DNA of 64,000 nucleotides from assembly GCF_000722695.1 (NCBI RefSeq), contig NZ_JPFU01000008.1:56002-120001 (forward strand), in the 5' to 3' direction. This DNA comes from Streptococcus mitis. Lineage in GTDB: Bacteria > Bacillota > Bacilli > Lactobacillales > Streptococcaceae. A program made the translations under genes and the position numbers. Under the pieces are notes generated by a model, which ran no database searches, was not told the origin of the DNA, and saw only the letters and a program-made list of their open reading frames with translations. This document shows positions 15,822 to 24,122 of the stretch, one piece after another; position 1 is the first letter of the stretch, and each line of letters starts with the position of its first letter.

Positions 15822-17255
15822 ATGCAGAATAAATTTATCTTCAAAGAGCATAGAAAATATGACAGACAAAGCTATAAAAATACTTTATTTACAGACTTAC
15901 CTGAAATTGATGGGCAAATTGATTTTTACCGTAGTGATTTTAGAGGTTCAAAATTTTATAAATTAAATATCAGTGCAAATTTTGACAGAGCGGATTTTAT
16001 GGGATGTAGCTTTCAAAGTGTTAATTTTATTGATACAAGTTTTGGCGCTCCTCAATTTAAAAATTGTATTTTTGAAAATGTGGTATTTAGAAACAATCGC
16101 TATAATGCTACAGTTTTTATCAAATGTTCTTTCTTAAATTGTAAATTTGATGAGGAAAGTATCTATTCCAACTTTACCGAGTGTTCTTTTAATAAAACAG
16201 AGTTTGGAAATCTAAATTTTGAAAGATCTACAGTGGATAATTCAAAATTTTTAGAATGTAACTTTTTAAATGTAGATTTTTCAACATTAGCGGCTGAAGA
16301 TTTAATATTTGAAGCGACATCTTTTTCAAATGTCTCAATGAGTATCAATTACTTCTTTTCATATTTTATTGATTCTAAAACAAATTTAAGAGATATAGTA
16401 TTTGAGTATCGAGGAAGTAAAACATATCTAACTGAAGAAGTTTCAGATAATTATTTTAATAACTTACTTGAAGAGCAAAGATATTCTGAGTTATTTAATA
16501 TGTGCATACTTCTAAATAATGAAACTAATTTATACAATATTTTGCTTACTACTATCTCCAAAAAGGATACCATGGGATATCAGTTACTTCGATGTATAGA
16601 GTGTATTATTTTCTATTTTAAAAAAGGGATGTTAAGTTTTGAAACTGCTAGCTCCTTATTAAATCTTTTAAAAACCTCTAATCGGAATATTGATATTAAC
16701 AATTTATCAATTAATGAAAAAATTTATAGTTTAGAGCAACTTCTAGTCACTATCCCGTTCGACAAGATAAAACTAAAAGATAATAATACTCAGGATTTTA
16801 TTATGAAATTTAGATGTGCCATTGATTCTGAAAACGAGGCTGAGGAATACATTGAAAACTTATTACATTCTATTTTATTGTCTACCCAAACAACTCTGGA
16901 TTTTTCTTATAAACTTATAAAAAAAGAGAAAGGCTCTTGGATTTTTACATTTATGACTTCATCTGTTTTTCTAGTTTATACTTTAAAACAAATACAACAG
17001 ATGATTGTTAATGCTCAAATAATTTATAAAAATCATTTGCAAATTCGATTCACTGAATCCGTAGTAAATGACTATATTCAGAGGTTGGAACACAATCTTT
17101 CAATTGATCTAAATTCATCAGAATTAGTTCCGTTAAATCATGACTTGGAAAGTTTGACACATCTAATACTTAATACTAACTTAACTCCAATAGAAACCAA
17201 AGAAGATATGATTGACAAAATTACCAATATTGACATATCTAAATTAAATGCTTAA
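15822..17255 (+). CDS. pentapeptide-repeat protein of unknown function
   Basis: 477-residue cytosolic-looking protein. Residues about 35-165 are degenerate pentapeptide repeats, with a large aromatic (mostly Phe) every five residues (SDFRGSKFYKLNISANFDRA, then ADFMGCSF, VNFIDTSF and so on), expected to form a right-handed quadrilateral beta-helix. Residues about 200-477 are predicted helical and match nothing I recognise; no transmembrane segment is clear. The gene is strongly AT-rich compared with housekeeping neighbours, suggesting acquisition. Its RBS lies inside the left inverted repeat. It converges on an aminotransferase-like gene, and the pair is bounded by inverted repeats, so this gene may be expressed only in one orientation. 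Confidence 0.8.
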   Translation: MQNKFIFKEHRKYDRQSYKNTLFTDLPEIDGQIDFYRSDFRGSKFYKLNISANFDRADFMGCSFQSVNFIDTSFGAPQFKNCIFENVVFRNNRYNATVFIKCSFLNCKFDEESIYSNFTECSFNKTEFGNLNFERSTVDNSKFLECNFLNVDFSTLAAEDLIFEATSFSNVSMSINYFFSYFIDSKTNLRDIVFEYRGSKTYLTEEVSDNYFNNLLEEQRYSELFNMCILLNNETNLYNILLTTISKKDTMGYQLLRCIECIIFYFKKGMLSFETASSLLNLLKTSNRNIDINNLSINEKIYSLEQLLVTIPFDKIKLKDNNTQDFIMKFRCAIDSENEAEEYIENLLHSILLSTQTTLDFSYKLIKKEKGSWIFTFMTSSVFLVYTLKQIQQMIVNAQIIYKNHLQIRFTESVVNDYIQRLEHNLSIDLNSSELVPLNHDLESLTHLILNTNLTPIETKEDMIDKITNIDISKLNA

Positions 17256-17259
17256 CACA

Positions 17260-17299
17260 ATAAAATCATAAAGTAAGGGAGTGAACTTTATGATTTTAT
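17260..17299. terminator. bidirectional terminator inside invertible segment
   Basis: Perfect 15-base arms ATAAAATCATAAAGT and ACTTTATGATTTTAT around a 10-base loop. It separates the convergent pentapeptide-repeat and aminotransferase genes, so each would end here regardless of orientation. Confidence 0.75.
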
Positions 17300-17315
17300 C
17301 TTACCTAGAAAGTAG

Positions 17316-18443
17316 TTATTGATAATAGTTTATCAATTTATTAAAAGCCAAATGTAGAATGCTAACATCATTTAATAGATTAACTCTAAAACTATAACTA
17401 TGTTCGTAATTTTTGAAATAAGAATTCATTGGAATTGTAAAAACATTACAGTTTTTTAAGATATCTAAAGCAAGGGCTGATGAGTCGACTAAACAATTTT
17501 TATTTTTAATGTCTATATGTGCAATTCCCCAGTATCCTTGATTGCAAGGCTCCATTTGAATACACGTTCCTTGTAAGTAAGATGATAACATTTGAAAATT
17601 ACTTCTAGCAGTTTGTAAATGAGTTTTTACGAGTGCATCAATTGCTTCACTATTATCTAGATAGCCTTTAAGCATATTCAATGACCCTATGGAAAACGGA
17701 CTTGCAGAATAATTAAAAATTCGTTCCATTTCATTCAGCAACTCTTTTCTTTTTGTCAAAAAAATTGCAGATTTGACACCATTTAAATATGCTTTTTTTG
17801 ATATAGATTCAATAATAATTAGATTACTAAAAGATCTATATTTTTGATGTTTCTTAAATGGAGAAATAAAATCATTATTCCAGGTTAAATTACCATAAAC
17901 ACTGTCAATAATCACAATAATTTTTTCTATTTTGCACCACTCTAAAAAATCAGTATCTGCAATTGAGATTGATTCGCAGAATAATGGATCTGTAAAAATA
18001 ACTATATCAATACTTTTATTTTTACAATCTTGCTTTATCTGGTTTATATTTAGAAATTGTTCAGAAAAAACAGTATATCCATTCTCCAAGTAAATATTTA
18101 AATATGAATAGTAGCACGGTGCAATGAGTAGGACATTTTGTAACCCTAATTTTTTTAAAACATAACTTAATAAAAAACTTCCAACAGTTGCACTAGGGAA
18201 AATACTCACGTCAACACTATTATTTAACAGTTGTTTTATAGTTTTTTTAAAGTCAAATAATTCATCAGGATATCTATAGTTAATATAATCTGTTACTTTT
18301 AATGAATCTTGAATCTCATCGATTACTTTTTCATACTTTACATCAAAAACTTCAATATTCCAACTAGAAACAAGAAGTGTTTCTTGATTAATATGCTTTT
18401 CTAAATATGAAATATCATTAATTTTTTCTTGTTTACTGAACAC
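17316..18443 (-). CDS. fold-type I PLP-dependent aminotransferase-like protein
   Basis: 375 residues with an aspartate-aminotransferase fold: IIDSVYGNLTW strand with the cofactor-contacting Asp-x-x-Tyr, then SISKKAYLNGVKSA, where the first Lys after Ser is the expected Schiff-base lysine. The C-terminal small domain ends in SFRVNLLN with the substrate-carboxylate Arg. It is divergent from well-known aminotransferases and its substrate is unknown. The start is GTG at 18443; its RBS (TAGGAGA) is supplied by the right inverted repeat, exactly as for the pentapeptide gene at the other end. AT-rich. Confidence 0.75.
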   Translation of the reverse strand: MFSKQEKINDISYLEKHINQETLLVSSWNIEVFDVKYEKVIDEIQDSLKVTDYINYRYPDELFDFKKTIKQLLNNSVDVSIFPSATVGSFLLSYVLKKLGLQNVLLIAPCYYSYLNIYLENGYTVFSEQFLNINQIKQDCKNKSIDIVIFTDPLFCESISIADTDFLEWCKIEKIIVIIDSVYGNLTWNNDFISPFKKHQKYRSFSNLIIIESISKKAYLNGVKSAIFLTKRKELLNEMERIFNYSASPFSIGSLNMLKGYLDNSEAIDALVKTHLQTARSNFQMLSSYLQGTCIQMEPCNQGYWGIAHIDIKNKNCLVDSSALALDILKNCNVFTIPMNSYFKNYEHSYSFRVNLLNDVSILHLAFNKLINYYQ

Positions 18444-18447
18444 GAGA

Positions 18448-18477
18448 TCTCCTACCGATAACTATTTATTATCGCTA
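18448..18477 (-). repeat. right inverted repeat (putative recombination site)
   Basis: Exact inverted copy of 15788-15817, including the CGATAA-N7-TTATCG core and the TAGGAGA ribosome-binding site used here by the GTG-started aminotransferase gene. The two sites face each other across 2.6 kb, so recombination would invert the intervening genes. Confidence 0.9.
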
Positions 18478-18487
18478 GTATATCATA

Positions 18488-18510
18488 AAAATTAGTATTT
18501 CACTAATTTT
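18488..18510. repeat. AT-rich hairpin outside right inverted repeat
   Basis: AAAATTAGT and ACTAATTTT arms (9 bases) around ATTTC, 10 bases outside the right recombination site. It could be an operator or recombinase accessory site; it has no GC clamp, so it is a weak terminator candidate. Confidence 0.4.
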
Positions 18511-18581
18511 ATAGTGGATGATAAAGAGATAAAAAACAAAGAAACATTGTTTGGTATAACGCATTTAACTTTCTATAGAAT

Positions 18582-18619
18582 ATTCAATCTAGATTATCTT
18601 TTATAAATCTAGATTGAAT
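18582..18619. terminator. AT-rich stem-loop in the intergenic region
   Basis: ATTCAATCTAGATT and AATCTAGATTGAAT pair perfectly around a 10-base loop. It lies in the 363-base gap between the island and the choline-binding protein genes. Function is uncertain. Confidence 0.4.
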
Positions 18620-18672
18620 AAAAGTCTAATAAGTAGGAGAGGTTCTTTTCCATAATTTCTCGAATAGAACAC

Positions 18673-18715
18673 AAAAAGCGAACAAAACAGAATTTGTTGT
18701 TTCGATTCGCTTTTT
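18673..18715. terminator. terminator downstream of choline-binding protein gene
   Basis: AAAAAGCGAA and TTCGCTTTTT arms with an inner AAACA/TGTTT pair. The arm sequence is shared with the terminator at 6111-6167. Confidence 0.6.
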
Positions 18716-18806
18716 GAATTATTATCTAGATTTTTCTTGCACCTCTGATAACATTTAGTCTGAGCAGGTACACTAATAACCGATGGAATAAAATGTGTAC
18801 TTTAGA

Positions 18807-19889
18807 TTATTTCCAAGCGCCACTGGCATCTACATAGTAGCCATCTGGTGTGTAGGTATTGTGAAGCATCTTACCAGTTGAATCAAGATAGTACCACTGA
18901 CCGCCATCTTTGACCCAACCAGTCGTCATAGCACCTGAGTTGTTTAGATAATACCAAGAGCCACTATCTTTGATCCAACCTGTTGCCATTGAACCTGAGT
19001 CTTTTAGGTAATACCAAGAGCCGTTATCATATAACCAATCAGCTGAAATCATGGCTCCTGATGATTTAAAGGCATACCAGTTGCCACCTTGATAGAGCCA
19101 AGTTTGATTAAACATAACCCCTTTATCATTCATAAAGTACCAGTTTCCCTTGTCCTTAACCCAAGCATTTTTAACTAATTGACCTTGTTTTTGATAGTAC
19201 CAGCTTTCACTGTAATTCTTTTTTAGCCAACTTTCTGCTTTTACAATCGGATAAAGTATTTTGAAGGCTCCTGCCCCCCTGTAGGAATGACTGATAACTC
19301 CTGGTTTTTCAAGTTTCAACTCTTCATAGTCATCTGCCCAAGCAAATACTTTTTGACCATTGAAAGTCTCTGGTAAGGTAGCAGTGTAAGTCTTGGTTTT
19401 ATAATCCCATTTTGCATCAAGGTAGGTGTGTTGATCATTTGATTCGTCAATACGGTAGTAACCACTCTTTCCACTGTCATTATATACATCATCAACCACT
19501 TTAGTGGACCAGGTCTTTACTTCATTTCCGCTCTTGGCTTCTACCTTGATATCTCCTCTATAGCCATAAGGAACGTAGAAATTCAGGTAACGCCCCTCTG
19601 TACCGACCATAGATTTGTCCTTTTCTTTACCTAGGAAATTGACTGTCTGATCTTGACCATTGAGACTAACCGTCCACTCGATTTTCTCAGTTTTTGGCAA
19701 ATCCAATACTTTGATATCTACTTCATTGCCATTATTAAATCGGAGAATTTTGCCATCTTGATACCAAACATCACCCTTAATAACCCATTCTTCTTTAAGC
19801 TCAAATGCCTGCCCTGAATGAGGGAAAGCCAGTAAGGCTAGACCAGCTAAAGACAAACCAAATAATGTGATTTTTTTTGATACTTTCAT
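18807..19889 (-). CDS. choline-binding surface protein
   Basis: 360 residues. A Sec signal peptide (cleavage near GQA at residue 28) is followed by a domain of about 190 residues with no motif I recognise, possibly beta-sandwich in character. The C-terminus (about 225-345) has roughly six choline-binding repeats of the GWIKDSGSWYYLNNSGAM type, which dock on phosphocholine of teichoic acids. It lies 12 bases after the caspase-like choline-binding gene on the same strand, so the two are probably co-transcribed and co-displayed. The N-terminal domain could be substrate, adhesin or partner. Confidence 0.85.
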   Translation of the reverse strand: MKVSKKITLFGLSLAGLALLAFPHSGQAFELKEEWVIKGDVWYQDGKILRFNNGNEVDIKVLDLPKTEKIEWTVSLNGQDQTVNFLGKEKDKSMVGTEGRYLNFYVPYGYRGDIKVEAKSGNEVKTWSTKVVDDVYNDSGKSGYYRIDESNDQHTYLDAKWDYKTKTYTATLPETFNGQKVFAWADDYEELKLEKPGVISHSYRGAGAFKILYPIVKAESWLKKNYSESWYYQKQGQLVKNAWVKDKGNWYFMNDKGVMFNQTWLYQGGNWYAFKSSGAMISADWLYDNGSWYYLKDSGSMATGWIKDSGSWYYLNNSGAMTTGWVKDGGQWYYLDSTGKMLHNTYTPDGYYVDASGAWK

Positions 19890-19901
19890 TTTCTTAACTC
19901 C

Positions 19902-21080
19902 TTATTTTTGGAATAAAACAAATTGACTGTTTTCTGGATAAACTGATACATGTTGCTCCTTATTACTTCTTGATGCAGCTTCAAGGACTAGAGGATAAGA
20001 GTATTGGTACAGTTCCTCTAAAGTGATTTTTCCGTTAGTATTGGTGTCTGCCATAGGCGAAATCATTCTATTTTGAAGTGAATCCCAACCTGTACCCATT
20101 GCCCAGTATCTGGTGGCAAGACTACCTACTCCGACTGCACTATACGATTTTTCACCTTTCCAAGAGGCACATAGTACGAGGAATTTAGAGTCAAGCATTT
20201 CACCATTCTTACTTGCTAGATTTCCTGTTGAGAATCCTGCCAAAAATGCTTGTTCATCAAATCTTTCTTCAGAATTGGAGACGGCCTTTTCATCTGATTT
20301 ACCTACATCTATAATTGTTCCTGAATAGCAACAATCTAGCATAATCACAAACTTACCTTTATATTGTTTCAGTATAGATGCCAATTCCCAGCCTGAAAAG
20401 GATGTTTTATCGCTACCAATGGCTATCGTCCCGTCTTTTCCTCCATGGCAAGTAAAGTAAAGATAGTTCACATCGCTTTCGCTAGAAGATTTGAAAAGTT
20501 CTTCCATTTTTGCAATAATCTCAGCTTTTGTTTTATCAGGGAAACGAACAACTTCGCTAAAGTTTTGGTTACTAAAAGCCTTTTCCATAGCATTAACGTC
20601 TTCAATAGGTACTGCTCTCGTTGATGTTTCACCAAGAACTAAAGCACGGCGATTAATCGTTTGTCTTGCCCCACTAGTGGCAAAGAAATAAGTATCATCT
20701 CCAATATTGTGCCAACCTGTCTGCATAGCACCGCTATCAGCTAAATAATATTGTTTTCCTTCGATAGTCTGTAGGCCAGTTTGCATGACACCGCTAGTAT
20801 TTAAATAATACCAGTTCCCAGATTCTTTAATCCAACCTGTCTTCATCCAACCTTCACTATCAAAATAGTACCAGGTGTCACCTATTTTTTCCCATCCATT
20901 TGTAGTATAAGAACCATCAGAATGTTTATACCACCAACGGCTACCAGACTTTATCCAACTTCCACTTGACTTACTATAAGTTGTTTGAGAGGATGATTCT
21001 TGAGCAGAAACTGGATTATTTACTGCTAGTGTTGACACTAGGCTTAATAAAGCAACTGATGACAATAAAATTTTTTTCAT
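19902..21080 (-). CDS. choline-binding caspase-like (clan CD) protease
   Basis: 392 residues. Signal peptide 1-26; about five choline-binding repeats at 40-140 (KIGDTWYYFDSEGWMKTGW type); then a caspase-fold domain from about 143 to the end. The strand INRRALVLG starts the fold, YLYFTCHGGKDG holds the catalytic His (212), and IMLDCCYSGT holds the catalytic Cys (251 expected, 250 adjacent). A DTNTNGKITLEE loop at 345-356 matches a 12-residue EF-hand calcium loop (Asp, Asn, Asn, Ile, Glu at positions 1, 3, 5, 8, 12). The combination predicts a cell-wall-bound, perhaps calcium-dependent, Arg/Lys-type cysteine protease. Substrate is unknown. Confidence 0.8.
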   Translation of the reverse strand: MKKILLSSVALLSLVSTLAVNNPVSAQESSSQTTYSKSSGSWIKSGSRWWYKHSDGSYTTNGWEKIGDTWYYFDSEGWMKTGWIKESGNWYYLNTSGVMQTGLQTIEGKQYYLADSGAMQTGWHNIGDDTYFFATSGARQTINRRALVLGETSTRAVPIEDVNAMEKAFSNQNFSEVVRFPDKTKAEIIAKMEELFKSSSESDVNYLYFTCHGGKDGTIAIGSDKTSFSGWELASILKQYKGKFVIMLDCCYSGTIIDVGKSDEKAVSNSEERFDEQAFLAGFSTGNLASKNGEMLDSKFLVLCASWKGEKSYSAVGVGSLATRYWAMGTGWDSLQNRMISPMADTNTNGKITLEELYQYSYPLVLEAASRSNKEQHVSVYPENSQFVLFQK

Positions 21081-21086
21081 GATATT

Positions 21087-21117
21087 ATTGTCCTTTCTAT
21101 TTTATTTTTGTATAATC
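21087..21117 (+). promoter_or_regulatory. promoter of the Rgg-type gene
   Basis: TTGTCC, 17-base spacer and TATAAT in the 93-base gap between divergent genes. The gap is short enough for one regulator to control both directions. Confidence 0.45.
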
Positions 21118-21173
21118 ATATCACAAATAAAAAAACCAGGTTTTATTTTTTGCAGAAATGGAAGAGGAATATT

Positions 21174-22028
21174 ATGGAAAATTTTGGAGCAGTTTTAAAG
21201 GATATTCGTATTTCAAAAAATTTTCGTCTTAAAGATTTGGCTTGTGATAAGATTAGTGAATCAACTATTTCTCGTTTCGAAAATGGGATTACCAAATTAT
21301 CTATTGATCATTTTTACATGTTGTTAAATCGCCTGGGGACATCATTTTCGGAATTTGAAGAATTAGTTCATTGCTATTATTCTAAAAAAGAATGTTTTTT
21401 TGAAGAACTAGAACATGCTGTAAACTCTTCAGATATCATTTTGTTACAAGAACTAATAAAGAAAATAGAACTAAAACAAAAGCAGGAAAAAAGTCTATGC
21501 AATTGTCACATAAAATTGATTGCTGAACAACAGATTAATCGCCTTGCAAACCTTCCTTACAATGCATCTAAATGTAATGAACTAATAAAGTATTTGCTTT
21601 CTGTAGATAATTGGATGGAGTATGAACTGAAAATTTTCTATAATTCGGTGTTTTTTATGAACACTAAAACCATAAGCTTACTATATAGAGTGGTAATCAA
21701 GAAAACACGACATTTTTTAAAAACAGATATGGGCACACATAGAGTAATTCCTTTATATTTATTTAATTTAGAATTATTATTAAAAAATAATTTGTTAGAT
21801 AGCGCTCAATTTTTTATAGATGATTTAGAAAATTTACTGACCAGACAAGGATATTATTTTGAAAAGAATTATTTGCTTTTTTTAAGAGGTATTTATCATA
21901 TTAAAACTAATCGAGTAGAGATAGGTAAAAAAGAATGTTCTAAAGCTATGAGAATATGTAAGGAATATAATGATAGTGACACAATAGAGAAATTAGACAA
22001 GACCTTCAAATTAGATTTTGTTATTTAA
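21174..22028 (+). CDS. Rgg/MutR-type transcriptional regulator
   Basis: 284 residues. An N-terminal XRE helix-turn-helix (FGAVLKDIRISKNFRLKDLA and SESTISRFENG) is followed by an alpha-helical repeat domain as in Rgg peptide-sensing regulators. ATG at 21174 is chosen for the AGAGGA ribosome-binding site and the family N-terminus; the longer ORF runs into the promoter. It is divergent from the caspase-like choline-binding gene, its likely target. No obvious short peptide gene is adjacent, so any ligand is unknown. AT-rich. Confidence 0.82.
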   Translation: MENFGAVLKDIRISKNFRLKDLACDKISESTISRFENGITKLSIDHFYMLLNRLGTSFSEFEELVHCYYSKKECFFEELEHAVNSSDIILLQELIKKIELKQKQEKSLCNCHIKLIAEQQINRLANLPYNASKCNELIKYLLSVDNWMEYELKIFYNSVFFMNTKTISLLYRVVIKKTRHFLKTDMGTHRVIPLYLFNLELLLKNNLLDSAQFFIDDLENLLTRQGYYFEKNYLLFLRGIYHIKTNRVEIGKKECSKAMRICKEYNDSDTIEKLDKTFKLDFVI

Positions 22029-22082
22029 TTGGTTAGAAGGATTTGTCTGTAAGATAAAGTTAGATAGACAATGAGATAAAAG

Positions 22083-22122
22083 AAAAAGGATAGCTTCTCC
22101 GCGATGAGATGTTATCCTTTTT
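22083..22122. terminator. bidirectional terminator
   Basis: AAAAAGGATAGC and GTTATCCTTTTT arms between the Rgg-type gene and the convergent ABC permease gene. Confidence 0.8.
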
Positions 22123-22133
22123 GAGTTCTGAAA

Positions 22134-22901
22134 CTATTGCAAATTAACCTTGTTTCTCAAGATGTAGTAGGTTCCGAGATAAAAGATAGCTATGAAAATG
22201 AGTTCTTCCACAATGGATATACCTGCTCCCATATAGAAATTATCATTAAATCCTGCAAGTGAATTGACATAGAAGTTAGTACTGGTATTGAAGAAAACTC
22301 CAATAAATCCTATGACGATTTGGATACCAATGTAGGCTGCAACAGCGAGTGCTGTACGGTATTCATTGAACAGTTGTCCAATGGAAATGGCCAAGTAAAT
22401 GCAGAGGATCCCTGAAATTGTACTAAGCAGGAAGGATAACCCCACAAGAGAGAGTTTAGGAAGGTATGTTTCTACAAGTGGGAACCAGTCATAATGTGAC
22501 ATCCAATCTGGAACCGTTATAGTCACAATAAGAAAAGCACTTAGAGCCAGTACAGCCGAGCTAAGTATAGACCAGATAGAGGCTCCGACTAATTTAGCTG
22601 TGATGATATAGTGCTCAGAAACTGGCAAGGTCAAAGTCAGATAGCCTTGGCGGTCATAGACACTACCTTTGAAGCGTTTGATAATCAAGAAAATGGTTGA
22701 AATCCAAAGTGTAATTATCAAGCCGCCAAAGACGAGAGCCAGAAAGATAAATAGGAAAGGTTGGCTATCTTTGAAAGATATGTAATTATAGTAGTGTCCT
22801 TGCATTCCCAGGGGGACGGAAAGGATGAGCACGGCTGCGTAGAGAGCTAAATACCACTTGTTAACATTTTTAAATTCGTAGCGAACTAAATTCCAAAACA
22901 T
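22134..22901 (-). CDS. ABC-2 type transporter permease
   Basis: 255-residue membrane protein with about six hydrophobic segments and no catalytic motif, forming the membrane part of an ABC system with the ATPase gene 16 bases upstream. ATG at 22901 (MFWNLVRYEF) has AAAGGAG in front; the longer ORF overlaps the ATPase gene. The GntR-ATPase-permease order is that of YtrA-regulated transporters of envelope-stress or antibiotic response; the substrate is not predictable. Confidence 0.82.
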   Translation of the reverse strand: MFWNLVRYEFKNVNKWYLALYAAVLILSVPLGMQGHYYNYISFKDSQPFLFIFLALVFGGLIITLWISTIFLIIKRFKGSVYDRQGYLTLTLPVSEHYIITAKLVGASIWSILSSAVLALSAFLIVTITVPDWMSHYDWFPLVETYLPKLSLVGLSFLLSTISGILCIYLAISIGQLFNEYRTALAVAAYIGIQIVIGFIGVFFNTSTNFYVNSLAGFNDNFYMGAGISIVEELIFIAIFYLGTYYILRNKVNLQ

Positions 22902-22917
22902 AAATAATCTCCTTTGC

Positions 22918-23613
22918 TTAGGCCTTAAATTCCTGACGGAAGAGCTGGTCAATGGATTCACCTGATTCATAGCGAATATCATCTACATTTCCTTGACGGA
23001 CGACTTTTCCGTCTTTTAGGAAGACAATTTCATCCAAGATTGGCTCGATATCAGAAATCAAGTGGGTAGAAATCAAAACGGTAGAAGTTGGGGAGTAGTT
23101 GTTGATAATGGTATTGAGGATATACTCACGGGCTGCTGGATCCACTCCACCAATGGGTTCGTCCAGAACGTAAAGACGAGCATCACGGCTCATAACCAAA
23201 ATTAATTGTACCTTTTCTTTGTTACCTTTTGATAGTTTCTTGAGACGACTATTTTCATCAATGCCAAGGTCAGCAAGTAGATGATGGGCGCGTTCAAGAT
23301 TGAAATCTTTATAGAAGGTTTTGAAGTAGGTTAGGGCTTCTTTGACCTTCATTTGTTCATTGAGATAGGTGGTATCAGGTAAATAAGCTACGATAGCCTT
23401 AGTTGCTGGGCTTGGATCCATGTCGTTGATAAGGACACGTCCTTGATCTGGTTGTAAGAGGCCATTGATTAGTTTAATCAGGGTTGTTTTTCCTGAGCCA
23501 TTTGGCCCAAGGAGACCAACAATTTTTCCAGCTGGGATGTCAAGGGAAACATTTTCGAGGGCTGGGGTTGCTCCATAAGATTTGGATACATTTTCAAATG
23601 CTAGTAATGACAT
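22918..23613 (-). CDS. ABC transporter ATP-binding protein
   Basis: 231 residues with Walker A LLGPNGSGKTT (about residues 35-45), a KLSKGNKEKVQLI signature-region helix and Walker B ARLYVLDEPIGG. The usual LSGGQ is replaced by LSKGN, as in many bacterial YtrB-like ATPases. ATG at 23613 has AAGGAG upstream and lies 4 bases after the GntR gene. It powers the neighbouring permease. Confidence 0.87.
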   Translation of the reverse strand: MSLLAFENVSKSYGATPALENVSLDIPAGKIVGLLGPNGSGKTTLIKLINGLLQPDQGRVLINDMDPSPATKAIVAYLPDTTYLNEQMKVKEALTYFKTFYKDFNLERAHHLLADLGIDENSRLKKLSKGNKEKVQLILVMSRDARLYVLDEPIGGVDPAAREYILNTIINNYSPTSTVLISTHLISDIEPILDEIVFLKDGKVVRQGNVDDIRYESGESIDQLFRQEFKA

Positions 23614-23617
23614 AGGC

Positions 23618-23983
23618 TTAAACTCCTTTAATATAATCACTGACTACGCCTGGTAGTTCTTCTTTTTCATAGCCAAAATGGGTCATGGAGGAAACGAAGT
23701 GTTCCAATTCTTCTTCTGATAATTGTTTGCGCGATTGGGAGATCAGCTCCTTATCTTCAGTCACAAATCGTCCAGTTGTTCGCTTGCTGTAGACAAATCC
23801 TTCTCGTTCGAGGTCTGATAAGGCTCTTTGGATGGTGTTGGGATTGACACCTGCCTCGCTAGCTAGCTCTCTCACGGTTGGAAGTTGTTGATTGGGTTCC
23901 AGTGTATGGGAAACAATCTGAAGCTTGATTTTCTCCATAATCTGTAAATAGATGGGTTTTTTGTTGTCAAATGTCCAGGACAT
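23618..23983 (-). CDS. GntR family (YtrA-type) regulator
   Basis: 121 residues: a GntR winged helix (PIYLQIMEKIKLQIVSHTLE, then TVRELASEAGVNPNTIQRAL) with only a short C-terminal helical tail instead of a ligand domain, as in the YtrA subfamily. It is the first gene of a GntR-ATPase-permease operon that it probably autorepresses. ATG at 23983 has AAAGGAG upstream; the upstream extension crosses into the nrdR promoter. Confidence 0.88.
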   Translation of the reverse strand: MSWTFDNKKPIYLQIMEKIKLQIVSHTLEPNQQLPTVRELASEAGVNPNTIQRALSDLEREGFVYSKRTTGRFVTEDKELISQSRKQLSEEELEHFVSSMTHFGYEKEELPGVVSDYIKGV

Positions 23984-24122
23984 CTCGGTCTCCTTTCTCC
24001 TATCCTTTTGTCTTAATTGAATAATACAACAAAACAAAAAACTTGTCAAGCAAAAAGAAGAATTGTTTTGGGAATCGCTTAAAAAATGGTATAATGAAAA
24101 GAAAACGATAAGGAGGGAAAGG

